DNA of 64,000 nucleotides from Solwaraspora sp. WMMA2065 (lineage in GTDB: Bacteria; Actinomycetota; Actinomycetes; Mycobacteriales; Micromonosporaceae): contig NZ_CP128361.1 in NCBI RefSeq assembly GCF_030345075.1, positions 6,679,221-6,743,220 on the forward strand, in the 5' to 3' direction. This document shows, piece after piece, positions 36,138 to 45,381 of the stretch (the stretch's first letter is position 1; the number at the start of each line of letters is the position of its first letter). The position numbers were made by a program, and so were the translations under genes. Under the pieces are notes generated by a model. That model did no database searches, was not told the DNA's origin, and was given only the letters and a program-made list of their open reading frames with translations.

Positions 36138-37480
36138 TCCTGCTGCGCCGCACTGGTGCCTGCGGCTATCGGGACCGAGCCGTCAGCACCTTGTATGGGC
36201 TCGCCTGGCTGGTCGTGGACTTCCTGCCTGCCGCGCTTCGATCGGTACGCCCTGAACAACGCGATACCTGCCGCCGCCGCGCCGAAGGCCAGAGTCAGCA
36301 CGGCCGAGGCGACGATGGTGGGTCGGGCACCGACTGCGGTGATCAGCGGCCCTCCGGCCACGGTGCCGAGCGGCACGGACAAGGTCACGATGGCGGCGTA
36401 CGCGGCGAGCACGGGTGCTCTCATGGTGCCGTCGGTCGACTGTTGCAGCAGGGCCATCGTGGTGGCGGGAAACGGCGCCCAGATCAGTCCGCCAACCGCG
36501 AACGCGGCAAGGGCGAGGCCGGTGGGTGCGCCGAGGCCGAGTGGCAGCAGCGCCGCCCCCCAGCCGAGCACGATGGCGATCGTGGTCGGCCACAGTGGCC
36601 AGCGGCGGAGGTAGCCGGCGGCGAAGCCGCCGACGATCGCTCCGACCGCGAACACCGTCCAGAACGCGGCGAGGGCTCCGGCCGAGCCGCCGAGTGCCTG
36701 TACGGCGTGGATCGGTAGCGCCACCTGCACCGGTCCGTAGAGGAAGAAGAAGCCGAAGGTCAGGGCGGCCAGGCCCAACAGGGTGCGGTCGCGCCAGATC
36801 GCGGTGAAGCCGGCCAGGCTGGACGCCTGCCGCTGCTCGATCGGGGCTCGGGCGGTCCTCGGCACGGCGAGCAGGTAGGTGATCGCGAGGACCGCGAAGG
36901 TCGCGGCGGTGACGGCGATGACGAGGACCGGACCGCCGACACCGATGAGGATCGCCGCCAATGCCGGACCGACCAGCATCGACGCCTCGGCGAACAGGCC
37001 AATGAGCGCATTGCCTGCCAGCCGGTGTTCCTGTGGCAGCAGTTCGGCAATGAGGGTGAACCGGCCCGCCGATCCCCAGGACCGCAACAGCGAGGAAAGC
37101 CCCAACAGCACGGTGTACAGCGCGATGTCGAGTGCTCCGGCGAGGTACACCACCGGGATCATCGCCAGTACCACCGCCCGCAGGACAGCGTCCCACGCCG
37201 CCAGTTGGGCACCACTGCGACCGTTCAGCAGTCGGCCGAACAACACGCTGCCGAGCGCACCCGGCAGTGTGTATGCGGCGACCGCCACCGCCACCCAGAC
37301 ACCGGCGCTGCGCTCAGGCGCCAACTGGATCGCGAGCCAACTGACCGCGAGCAGGCTCATGCCCTCGCCCACATACGACAAACCGAACCCGGGAAGCAGC
37401 CGGCGCAGGATCCGATGCCTGACCACCGGCCAGTAGGGCGACGACCGGACGAACGACGGCAGGGCTTCCCGAACGGCCAT
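36128..37480 (-). CDS. MFS transporter
   Basis: About 450 residues with 12 hydrophobic segments. The N-terminal half carries LPGFGLSYVGEGMSLLAVSW and LGSVLFGRLLNGRSGAQ. It resembles DHA3/enterobactin exporter-like (MFS_3) efflux proteins. ATG 37480 and GTG 37507 are alternative starts; neither has a strong ribosome site. The substrate is unknown. It converges on the DUF2306 gene with 10 bases of overlap. Confidence 0.85.
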   Translation of the reverse strand: MAVREALPSFVRSSPYWPVVRHRILRRLLPGFGLSYVGEGMSLLAVSWLAIQLAPERSAGVWVAVAVAAYTLPGALGSVLFGRLLNGRSGAQLAAWDAVLRAVVLAMIPVVYLAGALDIALYTVLLGLSSLLRSWGSAGRFTLIAELLPQEHRLAGNALIGLFAEASMLVGPALAAILIGVGGPVLVIAVTAATFAVLAITYLLAVPRTARAPIEQRQASSLAGFTAIWRDRTLLGLAALTFGFFFLYGPVQVALPIHAVQALGGSAGALAAFWTVFAVGAIVGGFAAGYLRRWPLWPTTIAIVLGWGAALLPLGLGAPTGLALAAFAVGGLIWAPFPATTMALLQQSTDGTMRAPVLAAYAAIVTLSVPLGTVAGGPLITAVGARPTIVASAVLTLAFGAAAAGIALFRAYRSKRGRQEVHDQPGEPIQGADGSVPIAAGTSAAQQDQP

Positions 37481-37628
37481 CCCGATAGCATTCCAACCGT
37501 CGGTCACACCGCCAGTAGGTTCGCGCCCAGCGGAAAACAGACGCGAGTCGCGTCGCCGGACATATCAATGCCGAAATCCGGTCGCAACGGACGTGTCAAC
37601 TCGCCGCCGGCCTCGACGACCTTGCGGG

Positions 37629-38281
37629 TCAAGACGTTGGGTGCTGCCCGTCGAGTAGCTTGCGGCGCCATGCGGCGAACTGATCGCGGAGGTCGTCCAG
37701 CGCCTGGTCGGTGACGCCGTACGGAGCGAATTCGTCGGGATCGAGCCGACTGGCTTGTCCCAGCGCGTCGGCGAAGATGCGTCGGTCGAAGCCGCGGTCG
37801 GCGTGCTGTGCGAGATCGAGGAGGGCTTCCTGGGTGTAGCGGCCGGATCGGAGCGTGGCGTCGATGTCGATGAAGTCGCGGGCGTATGCTCGCCCGTAGA
37901 GAGCGCTCATCTTGTTCGTGACCGCGTCGTCAGGGTGGAGCACCGGTCCAATCGCCATGAGGATGGGTTCGTTGGCGCGCCAGTCCACACCCAGCTCCAC
38001 CTTCGAGACACGGGTGCTGTCGGAGACCGTCAGCCGGGCGAACGTGTCGTACGTCGCTCAATGTCGACGGTCAGTCCGTCGTCGCGGTAGCCATCCACGA
38101 CGGCCGTGACTGCGGTGCTGAATTCGTCGCGGCGGTCCCAGGCCGTGAACAGGTCGACGTCCTCACTGGGGCGTTCGAGCAGGCCGGCGGCTTGGACGGC
38201 GTAGCCGCCGGCGAGTGCGAAACCGTACCGGCGGGCGGCGGCAAGCCCGGTGCGGGCGAGTCGTTCGTGGAAGGCGTCCAC
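37629..38281 (-). pseudogene. AbiEii/AbiGii-type nucleotidyltransferase toxin, frameshifted
   Basis: Starting at GTG 38281, the frame reads GFALAGGYAVQAAGL and SEDVDLFTAW, the GG...DxD nucleotidyltransferase signature. It breaks after VDIERR, where one base is missing near 38051. With that base restored it continues YDTFARLTVSDSTRVSKVELGVDW and ends at 37629 (about 217 residues). AbiEii toxins are nucleotidyltransferases of type IV toxin-antitoxin and phage-defence systems. It starts 2 bases after the antitoxin-like gene. The frameshift removes most of the C-terminal half; a sequencing error is possible. Confidence 0.75.
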
Positions 38282-38283
38282 TG

Positions 38284-38877
38284 CTATGCGGCGTTCGTGT
38301 CGATGGCGACAAGTTCGGGGAAGGTCTCCTCCCAGAGTCGCCGCAGTTGGGGCGGCAGCCATAGCGTGGGCCACAGCCGCCGGAGCAGGTCGGCGTTGAT
38401 CCAGGTGTTCAGGTCGTCGACCGTGGCGGCCTCGGCGAGCACTACCTTGTACATACTGGCGAGGCGAGCGGGCCGGCTCAGGTCGTACTCCGCGTTGCCG
38501 GACCAGTCCATATGCCGGGGAAGGGTGACCACGCCTGCGGTCGGGCCGGTCAGCGCGGTGAGGTTGTCGGCCACGATGTAGGGCTTGCGGTCCCCGTAGG
38601 GGCGGTAGTCCGCTGGCGGCTGCGGTGCGGTCTTGCGTCGGCTGCGGTTGGCCGCCTGCCGGACCTCCGGTCGCAGGGCCTGGCGGATCGTCTCCCGGCT
38701 GTATCCGGTTACCCGCTGCAGGTCCACCGGCCGCCAGCCGGCCGCGTGGAACGCCCGCAACTGCTCGTCTCGTGAGGTCAGAGCGGCCGACCTGGTCGCC
38801 TCGTAGGTCGCGACCAACGCACGCAGATCGTCCTCGGAGTGCTGACCCACGCAGAGAAGCCTATCAGGCTGGGCCAA
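38284..38877 (-). CDS. HTH antitoxin-like protein of AbiE-type pair
   Basis: A protein of 197 residues. An HTH-like region (WRPVDLQRVTGYSRETIRQAL) is followed by a basic linker (NRSRRKTAPQPPADYRP) and a C-terminal domain ending ETFPELVAIDTNAA. It is the first gene of a two-gene unit with the nucleotidyltransferase toxin, so it is probably the antitoxin/autoregulator. It does not obviously match the classical AbiEi winged helix. Confidence 0.68.
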   Translation of the reverse strand: MAQPDRLLCVGQHSEDDLRALVATYEATRSAALTSRDEQLRAFHAAGWRPVDLQRVTGYSRETIRQALRPEVRQAANRSRRKTAPQPPADYRPYGDRKPYIVADNLTALTGPTAGVVTLPRHMDWSGNAEYDLSRPARLASMYKVVLAEAATVDDLNTWINADLLRRLWPTLWLPPQLRRLWEETFPELVAIDTNAA

Positions 38878-38951
38878 GCGTGCTGGACATTCTGCTCTGC
38901 TGACGGTGGCCCGCGCACCGATCGACGGCGCGCTGACTCATACTCATCGGC

Positions 38952-40355
38952 ATGTCGCTGACCGGCGGGCGGGTGCACCGCGTCTACAGCGTCGTCGTGT
39001 TCATCGTGCTCGCCTCGCTGGACAACGTGGCGATCGGCCTGGTCCCGCCGCTGTACGGCAGCATCGCCGACACGTACGCCGTACCGGAGGGGGCGATCGG
39101 CGCGGTCACCGCCGCGACGTTCCTGGTCAGCGCGATCGCCGCGGTCGGCTGGGCGTACGTCGGCGACCACGGCGACCGTAAACCGCTGCTGATGGCCGGT
39201 ACGGTGATCTGGGGGCTCGGCGCGGCCGGTACCGCCCTCGCCGGCAGCTACCCGGTGTTCTTCGCCGCGCAGCTCGTCGCCGCCGTCGGCCTCGGCGCGG
39301 TCGCCTCGGTCGGCTTCTCCGTGGTCAGCGACCTGATCACCCCCGGCCGGCGGGGCCTGGTGATGAGTTTCTGGGGGCTGTCGCAGGGCGTCGGCACGCT
39401 GGCCGGCACCCTGCTCGGCGGGCTGCTCGGGCACGCCGACTGGCGGCGGCCGTTCCTGGTGCTCGCCGCCGCCGGGCTGGTCGCCACGGTCGCGTACCTG
39501 TTCACCGTCGACGTGCGGCGCGGGCAGAGCCAGCCGGAGCTGGCCGGCCGGTTCGCCGCCGGTGGTGAGTACGAGCACCGGATCAGCCGGGCCGACCTGC
39601 CGACGATCGCCCGGCGGCGGACCAACGTCTGGCTGGTGGCGCAAGGGCTCACCGCCCAGGTGGCGTTCGGCTCGCTGGTCTGGCTGCCGGCGCTGTTCCG
39701 GGCCCGCGCCGAGGAGCAGGGCTACACCGCCGGTACGGCGATCATCGTCGGCAGCGTCTTCGCCACGTTGTTCCAACTCGGCGGCGCGCTGTCGATCGTC
39801 GGTGGGCTGGTCGGCGACCGGCTGCAACGGCGTACCCCCCGGGGTCGGGCCCTGGTCGCGGCGGTCGGCATCCTCGCCGCGGTGCCGTTCTACCTGGTGT
39901 TGTTCTTCGTCCCGATGCGCATCGACGTGCCGGACGGCGCGGGTGCCGGTGCGGTGACCGCCGCCGTGCTGGGCGGGGTGTTCACCGAGCCGACGATCGG
40001 GCTGAGCTTCCTCACCGCGCTGCTCGCCCTGGCGTTGACGTCGGCGAACTCGCCGAACTGGTTCGCGTTGATCGCCGACGTCAACCCGCCGGAGCACCGG
40101 GGCACCGTCTACAGCCTCGGCAACCTGGTCAACGGGGTGGGGCGGGCGACCGGCAACGCGTTGCTGCCGGTCGCCCTGCGGGCCGTCGGCGGTGTCGTCC
40201 CGCCGCCGTTGAACTACGCCGTCGGCCTGGCCGTGTTCCAGCTGTTCTTCATCCCGACCGGGATCATGTACTGGCTGGCGTCCCGGTCGGCGCCGGGCGA
40301 CATCGCCGACGTGCACACCCTGCTCAGCGAACGCGCTGCCGGGCCCAGACGGTGA
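38952..40355 (+). CDS. MFS transporter
   Basis: A protein of 467 residues with 12 predicted membrane segments. The MFS signature GDHGDRKPLLMAG follows helix 2, and there is RGLVMSFWGLSQGVGTLAG. It resembles Spinster/hexuronate-type MFS members; the substrate is unknown. Its last 32 bases overlap the 3' end of the GH13 gene on the other strand. Confidence 0.88.
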   Translation: MSLTGGRVHRVYSVVVFIVLASLDNVAIGLVPPLYGSIADTYAVPEGAIGAVTAATFLVSAIAAVGWAYVGDHGDRKPLLMAGTVIWGLGAAGTALAGSYPVFFAAQLVAAVGLGAVASVGFSVVSDLITPGRRGLVMSFWGLSQGVGTLAGTLLGGLLGHADWRRPFLVLAAAGLVATVAYLFTVDVRRGQSQPELAGRFAAGGEYEHRISRADLPTIARRRTNVWLVAQGLTAQVAFGSLVWLPALFRARAEEQGYTAGTAIIVGSVFATLFQLGGALSIVGGLVGDRLQRRTPRGRALVAAVGILAAVPFYLVLFFVPMRIDVPDGAGAGAVTAAVLGGVFTEPTIGLSFLTALLALALTSANSPNWFALIADVNPPEHRGTVYSLGNLVNGVGRATGNALLPVALRAVGGVVPPPLNYAVGLAVFQLFFIPTGIMYWLASRSAPGDIADVHTLLSERAAGPRR

Positions 40356-42000
40356 CGTCGGTCGGCACCCGGCCGCTGCCGGTCAGCGGACCGCTGGCGA
40401 TCAGCGGCTCGGTGCCCGGCGGCAGCGACACCGGCTCGACACCGAAGTTCGTCACCACGGTCACCTCGTCGACGCAGCAGGCGAGCACGTCCTCCGGCGA
40501 CTCCAGCCACCGCAGCCGGCCGGCGCCGAGCCCCAGCTCGCGGCGCAGCCGCAGCGCCGTCCGGTACAGCTCGTAGGTCGACCCCGGCACGTCGTGCTGC
40601 CGGTCGAGGGCGTACTCGGCCCACACCGGTGGCTGCGGCAGCCAGCTGGCGTCGGTCGGCCCGAACCCGTACGACGGGCTGTCGGCCTCCCACGGGATCG
40701 GCACCCGGCAGCCGTCCCGACCCCGCTCGGTGTGGTCGGTGCGCCGCCAGGTCGGGTCCTGCCGGACCTCGTCCGGCAGCGTGGTGTGCTCCGGCAGACC
40801 CAGCTCCTCACCCTGGTAGAGGTAGGCCGAGCCGGGCAGCGCCAGCATCATCAGGGTGGCGGCGCGGGCCCGGCGCAGCCCCAGCGCGGTGTCCGGCTGC
40901 GGGTCGTTCGCGCCGATGCCGCGCGGCCGGGCCGCGCCGATCGGCAGCGCCAGCCGGGTGGCGTGGCGCAGCACGTCATGGTTGGACAACACCCAGGTGG
41001 TGGGCGCGCCGACGGCCTCGGTGGCGGCCAACGACCGTTCGATCACCGTACGCTGCGCCTCGGAGGTCCACGCCGCCTCCAGGTACTCGAAGTTGAACGC
41101 CTGGTGCATCTCGTCCGGCCGGACGTACGCGGCGAGCCGCTCCGCCGGCTGCACCCACGCCTCGGCGACCAGGATCTGCTGACCGGGGTGCGCGTCCAGC
41201 ACCGACCGCCACTGCCGGTAGATCTCGTGTACGCCGTCCTGGTCCCACATCGGCGGCCGGGGCTGGTCGACGTGATTGCCGGAGGTGGTTTCCTCCGGGT
41301 AGTGCCAGTCGGCCAGGTCGGCCTGTTTGACCAGGCCGTGCGCCACGTCGACCCGGAAGCCGTCGACGCCCCGGTCCAGCCAGAACCGCAGGATGGCCAC
41401 GAACTCGTCGCGGACCTGCGTCGAGTCCCAGTTGAGGTCGGGCTGGCCGGCGTCGAACAGGTGCAGATACCACTGGCCCGGCGTACCGTCCGGGTTGTCG
41501 GTCCTGGTCCAGGCCGGGCCGCCGAAGACGGACCGCCAGCTGTTCGGCGGCTGGTCCCCATGTGGGCCGCGGCCGTCGCGGAAGATGTACCGGTCCCGGG
41601 CCGGGCTGCCCGGCTCGGCGCCGAGCGCCTCGACGAACCAGGGGTGCGCCGACGACGTGTGATTCGGCACCAGGTCGACGATCACCCGCAGCCCCCGGTC
41701 GTGGGCCTCGGCGATCAGGCGGTCGGCGTCGGCCAGCCGGCCGAAGATCGGGTCGACGTCGCGGTAGTCGGCCACGTCGTAGCCGGCGTCGGCCTGCGGC
41801 GACGGGTAGAACGGTGACAGCCAGATCGCGTCGACGCCGAGGGCGACGAGGTCGTCCAGTCGGGCGACGACGCCGGGCAGGTCACCGATGCCGTCGCCGT
41901 CGGAGTCGGCGAACGACCGCGGGTAGATCTGGTAGATGACCGCCTCCCGCCACCATTCGGTGCCGGCACCGTCACGGGTACGGGTCGATGGCGTGTTCAC
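40324..42000 (-). CDS. GH13 alpha-glucosidase (oligo-1,6-/alpha-1,4-glucosidase type)
   Basis: A protein of 558 residues, cytoplasmic (no signal). The GH13 motifs are present: VDLVPNHTS, GFRVDVAHG (nucleophile Asp218), LVAEAWV (acid/base Glu280) and LSNHD (Asp342). Such enzymes cleave maltose, isomaltose or trehalose-like disaccharides. It is the last gene of the alpha-glucoside uptake operon, 136 bases after the LacI gene. It overlaps the MFS gene tail-to-tail by 32 bases. Confidence 0.93.
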   Translation of the reverse strand: MNTPSTRTRDGAGTEWWREAVIYQIYPRSFADSDGDGIGDLPGVVARLDDLVALGVDAIWLSPFYPSPQADAGYDVADYRDVDPIFGRLADADRLIAEAHDRGLRVIVDLVPNHTSSAHPWFVEALGAEPGSPARDRYIFRDGRGPHGDQPPNSWRSVFGGPAWTRTDNPDGTPGQWYLHLFDAGQPDLNWDSTQVRDEFVAILRFWLDRGVDGFRVDVAHGLVKQADLADWHYPEETTSGNHVDQPRPPMWDQDGVHEIYRQWRSVLDAHPGQQILVAEAWVQPAERLAAYVRPDEMHQAFNFEYLEAAWTSEAQRTVIERSLAATEAVGAPTTWVLSNHDVLRHATRLALPIGAARPRGIGANDPQPDTALGLRRARAATLMMLALPGSAYLYQGEELGLPEHTTLPDEVRQDPTWRRTDHTERGRDGCRVPIPWEADSPSYGFGPTDASWLPQPPVWAEYALDRQHDVPGSTYELYRTALRLRRELGLGAGRLRWLESPEDVLACCVDEVTVVTNFGVEPVSLPPGTEPLIASGPLTGSGRVPTDVTVWARQRVR

Positions 42001-42136
42001 CAGTGTGCTCCTCAGCTCAGCTCGGTTGGCGGGCTTCCCCGCTGCCAGGAACGCTCCTGTCAGCGGGTCGACCGGTGCCTCGTACGTGGGTCTACCAGGT
42101 CCGCCGGTGTGGTCACCCGGTTTCCCGGGGTGGCGG

Positions 42137-43204
42137 TCACCCCGTTTCCCTGGGTGGCGCGGTCGACTCGCGGACCACCAGCCGGGTGGGCAGGATCACC
42201 GCGTCGGTCGGCGCGGCGGCGGTGCCGGCAAGTGGGCCGGCTGCGAGCGGGCCGGGCAGCGTTCCGGCGGCCAGTGGGCCGAGCAGCGTGCCGGCGGCCA
42301 GTCGGCCCTGCTCGGCGGCGGGTTGGGCGACGGTGGTCAGCCCGACCACCCGGGCCACGTCGTGGTCGTCGATGCCGATCACGCTGACGTCGGCCGGCAC
42401 CCGCAGTCCGGCCTGCCGCAGTACGGCGATGGCGCCGAGCGCCATCTCGTCGCAGGCGGCGAAGATCGCGGTCGGCACCGGGCCGCGGCGCAGCAGTTCG
42501 GTAGTGGCCAGCCCGCCGCCGGCGATGGTGAAGTCGCCCTCCACGTCCAGCGCCGGGTCCGGGGTGAGGCCGGCCGCGACCAGCGCCTCCCGGTAGCCGC
42601 GGCGACGGTCCAGGTGGGCGGTGAAGGCCAGTTCTTCGCCGGAGTTGCCGGAGATGTGGGCGATCCGCCGGTGCCCGAGCCCGATCAGGTGGCCGGTGGC
42701 GGTCCGGGCGGCGGCCACGTCGTCGATCCGGATGCTGGGCCAGCCGGGTACGCCGGTGCCGGAGCTGACCGTCACCCCCGGCATGCCCAACGCGGAGATG
42801 GCGGCGAAGTCGGACCGGTGCAGCGGGGTGGCGACCAGCATCAACGCGTCCACCCGGTGGCGCAGGCTGGCGGTGTGCAGCATCATCCGCTGCCGGGCGT
42901 TCTCCCGCCCGCCGAGGTTGTACAGCAGCAGGTCGTAGCCGGCTTCCTGCAGCGTGTTCTCGGCGGCTTCGACGACGGTGCTGAAGAACCAGCGGGTGAT
43001 CCGGGGCACCACGACGGCGACGGCGCGGGTCTTGCCGCCGGCCAGCCGCGATGCGCTGGGCGAGGCGATGTACCCGAGTTGCGCGGCGGCGTCGAGGACC
43101 CGCAGCCGGGTCGCCTCGGTGACCGTCGGCAGGCCCCGCAGGGCCCGCGAGACGGTCGCGGTGGAGACCCCGGCCAGCCGGGCGACGTCGTCGATTCTGG
43201 TCAT
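42137..43204 (-). CDS. LacI-family regulator of alpha-glucoside operon
   Basis: A protein of 355 residues. The HTH (RIDDVARLAGVSTATVSRALRG) and hinge are followed by a periplasmic-binding-type sugar domain (GHRRIAHISGNSGEE, IFAACDEMALGAIAVL, VSVIGIDDHDVARVVGLTTV). Near the C-terminus a repeated segment (AAGTLLGPL, AAGTLPGPL, AAGPLAG) is inserted where family members have a single short stretch. It is encoded inside the operon it should control, through the palindrome at 46813. Confidence 0.93.
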   Translation of the reverse strand: MTRIDDVARLAGVSTATVSRALRGLPTVTEATRLRVLDAAAQLGYIASPSASRLAGGKTRAVAVVVPRITRWFFSTVVEAAENTLQEAGYDLLLYNLGGRENARQRMMLHTASLRHRVDALMLVATPLHRSDFAAISALGMPGVTVSSGTGVPGWPSIRIDDVAAARTATGHLIGLGHRRIAHISGNSGEELAFTAHLDRRRGYREALVAAGLTPDPALDVEGDFTIAGGGLATTELLRRGPVPTAIFAACDEMALGAIAVLRQAGLRVPADVSVIGIDDHDVARVVGLTTVAQPAAEQGRLAAGTLLGPLAAGTLPGPLAAGPLAGTAAAPTDAVILPTRLVVRESTAPPRETG

Positions 43205-43253
43205 GGATCATCACCTCGCCATCCGCGCGGTCGCGGGCGGCGTCAGCCCTTGG

Positions 43254-44231
43254 TCAGCCCTTGACGCTGCCGGCCAGCAGCCCTCGGACGAAATACCGCT
43301 GCAGGGAGAGGAAGACGATCAACGGCACGATGATCGAGACGAAGGCACCGGACGTCAGGCGTTGCCACTGGTCACCTCGGGTGCCGGCGAGTTCGGCCAG
43401 CCGTACCGTCAGTGGCGCCACCCGACTCTCACCACCCGCGAAGATCAACGCGACGAGCAGGTCGTTCCAGACCCAGAGGAACTGGAAGATGCCGAACGCG
43501 GCCAGCGCCGGGGCGATCAGCGGCAGCACGATGGTCCGGAATATCTTCGGGTGGCTGGCCCCGTCGACCCGGGCCGCCTCCATCAGGTCCTTGGGCAGCT
43601 GCGACACGAAGTTGTGCAGCAGGAACACCCCCAGCGGCAGGGCGAAGCAGGTGTGCGCGAACCAGACCTGGACATAGCGTTCGTAGCTGTCCAGCCCCCA
43701 GGGTGGGGTGATGGTGACGCCGCCGATGGTGGTGCCCTGCGAGAAGAACCGCAGCAACGGCACCAGCGCCATCTGCAGCGGCACGATCTGAAGCGCGAAG
43801 ATGCAGATGTAGATCAGGTCCCGGCCGCGGAAGTTGATCCAGGCCAGCGCATACGCGGCCAGTGCCGCGAAGGCCAGCGGGAACAGCACCGACGGGATGG
43901 TGATCACCAGTGAGTTGATGAAGTAGCTGGACAACTGCCCGGACGACGAGGACCGGCCGAACAGTACGTCCTGGTAGTTCTGCAGGGTGACCTGCGGGTT
44001 GGTGAAGAAGGTCCACCAACCGGTGGTCCGGATCTCCTCAGCCGGTCGGAACGAGGAGACGAACAGACCGAAGGTCGGAATGGTCCAGATCACCGCGATG
44101 ACGATCGCGACGATCGTCGCCGTCGGGGTGTTGAGCCGCTTGCGGACCCGGCCGACCCGGGTACGGGGCCGTTCCTCCCCGCTGCTGGCCGGAGCGGCCA
44201 CGGGGGGCGTGGTGGTGGTCACGGGTGTCAC
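43254..44231 (-). CDS. ABC sugar permease, MalG type
   Basis: A protein of 325 residues with six membrane segments and the EAA loop (LPKDLMEAARVDGASHPKIF). The N-terminal cytoplasmic segment is Thr/Pro-rich, then basic. It is the second inner-membrane component of the CUT1-type sugar importer. Its GTG overlaps the stop of the other permease (GTGA). No ATPase gene is in the operon, so a shared MsiK-like ATPase encoded elsewhere is expected, as for many actinobacterial CUT1 systems. Confidence 0.92.
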   Translation of the reverse strand: MTPVTTTTPPVAAPASSGEERPRTRVGRVRKRLNTPTATIVAIVIAVIWTIPTFGLFVSSFRPAEEIRTTGWWTFFTNPQVTLQNYQDVLFGRSSSSGQLSSYFINSLVITIPSVLFPLAFAALAAYALAWINFRGRDLIYICIFALQIVPLQMALVPLLRFFSQGTTIGGVTITPPWGLDSYERYVQVWFAHTCFALPLGVFLLHNFVSQLPKDLMEAARVDGASHPKIFRTIVLPLIAPALAAFGIFQFLWVWNDLLVALIFAGGESRVAPLTVRLAELAGTRGDQWQRLTSGAFVSIIVPLIVFLSLQRYFVRGLLAGSVKG

Positions 44232-45292
44232 ACCTCCCGCTGCTTGCGCAGGTTACGGATCTGGTAGATGACGATCGGGATGACCAGCACGAACAGGAAC
44301 ACCGCCAGGGCCGAGCCGTAGCCGTTCTGGCCGTAACGGAACGCCTGGTTGTACATCTCGTTGGCGATCACACCGGTGTCGTAGTTGCCGTTGGTCATCG
44401 TCCGGACGATGTCGAAGACCTTCAGGGTGGCGATCGAGATGGTCACCACCACGACGATCAGCGCCGGGCGGATGCTCGGCATGGTGACCCGCCAGAACAT
44501 CTGCCAGGCGTTCACCCCGTCTAGGCGGGCGGCTTCGATGATGTCGGCCGGGATCGCCTTGATCGCGGCGGAGAGCACCACCATCGCGAACCCGGCCTGG
44601 ATCCAGATCATCACCACGATCAGCAGCAGCGTGTTCAGCGGGGCGTTGAGCTGCAGCCAGCGCTGCGGCTCGAAGCCGAACAGGGTGACCAGGTAGTTGA
44701 GCAGGCCGTACTGCTCCTGTTCGCCGCCCCGGTACGCGTAGACGAACCGCCAGATGATGCTGGCGCCGACGAAGGAGATCGCCATCGGCATGAAGACCAG
44801 CGACTTGGCCAGCGCCTCGAACCGGGCCTTGTCCACCATGATCGCGTAGAGCAGGCCGATCGCGGTCGCCACCGTCGGCACCAGGATCACCCAGATCAGG
44901 GTGTTGGTCAGCACCTGGATGATCTCGTCCTGGGAGAACATCCAGCGGTAGTTCTCCAGGCCGACCCAGTTCTCGCTGCGTCCGTCCATGAACGACAGGA
45001 CGGTGGTGCGCAGGGCCGGAATGACCAGCCCGATGCCGAGTAGCAGCAGGGCCGGCAGCAGAAAGAACAGGCCGAACAGGCCTTCGCCGCCGCGCCGGGG
45101 TCGGCCGATCGGCATCGATCCGCCACCACCGCCGGCGCTGGCCGCGATCAGCCGCTGCTCCCGTCGGCGGGCGAACCAGCTCGGCACCGCGTCGAGCAAC
45201 AGCAGCATGCCGCCGACGATCACCACAAACGCGATCAGGCCGTACAGCAGCATCAACAGCTTCGGGTACTGCTCAGCGAAGTCGAAGTACAT
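44228..45292 (-). CDS. ABC sugar permease, MalF type
   Basis: About 354 residues. An N-terminal helix (LLMLLYGLIAFVVIVGG) precedes a Gly-rich cytoplasmic linker and the six-helix permease core with EAA loop IPADIIEAARLDGVNAW. ATG 45292 is chosen because GGGAGG lies just upstream. It pairs with the MalG-type permease downstream. A strong hairpin lies in the gap between the SBP gene and this gene. Confidence 0.92.
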   Translation of the reverse strand: MYFDFAEQYPKLLMLLYGLIAFVVIVGGMLLLLDAVPSWFARRREQRLIAASAGGGGGSMPIGRPRRGGEGLFGLFFLLPALLLLGIGLVIPALRTTVLSFMDGRSENWVGLENYRWMFSQDEIIQVLTNTLIWVILVPTVATAIGLLYAIMVDKARFEALAKSLVFMPMAISFVGASIIWRFVYAYRGGEQEQYGLLNYLVTLFGFEPQRWLQLNAPLNTLLLIVVMIWIQAGFAMVVLSAAIKAIPADIIEAARLDGVNAWQMFWRVTMPSIRPALIVVVVTISIATLKVFDIVRTMTNGNYDTGVIANEMYNQAFRYGQNGYGSALAVFLFVLVIPIVIYQIRNLRKQREV

Positions 45293-45331
45293 CCGCCCTC
45301 CCAACGGATCGTCGACCGGAGCCAGCTATGG

Positions 45332-45376
45332 CGCGGCCGGCCCACCCCCGGTGTGCTCGTGGGTGGGCCGGCCGCG
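45332..45376 (-). terminator. Intercistronic hairpin between SBP and permease genes
   Basis: A 16-bp stem (45332-45347 with 45361-45376) and 13-base loop, starting 5 bases after the SBP stop. Such hairpins stabilise or partly terminate the message so that the binding protein is made in excess over the permeases. Confidence 0.75.
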
Positions 45377-45381
45377 TGGTG

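Noticed and set aside
38778..40316. 512-codon open frame opposite the MFS transporter
   Set aside because: Arg/Gln/Asp-rich shadow translation without motif or ribosome site.
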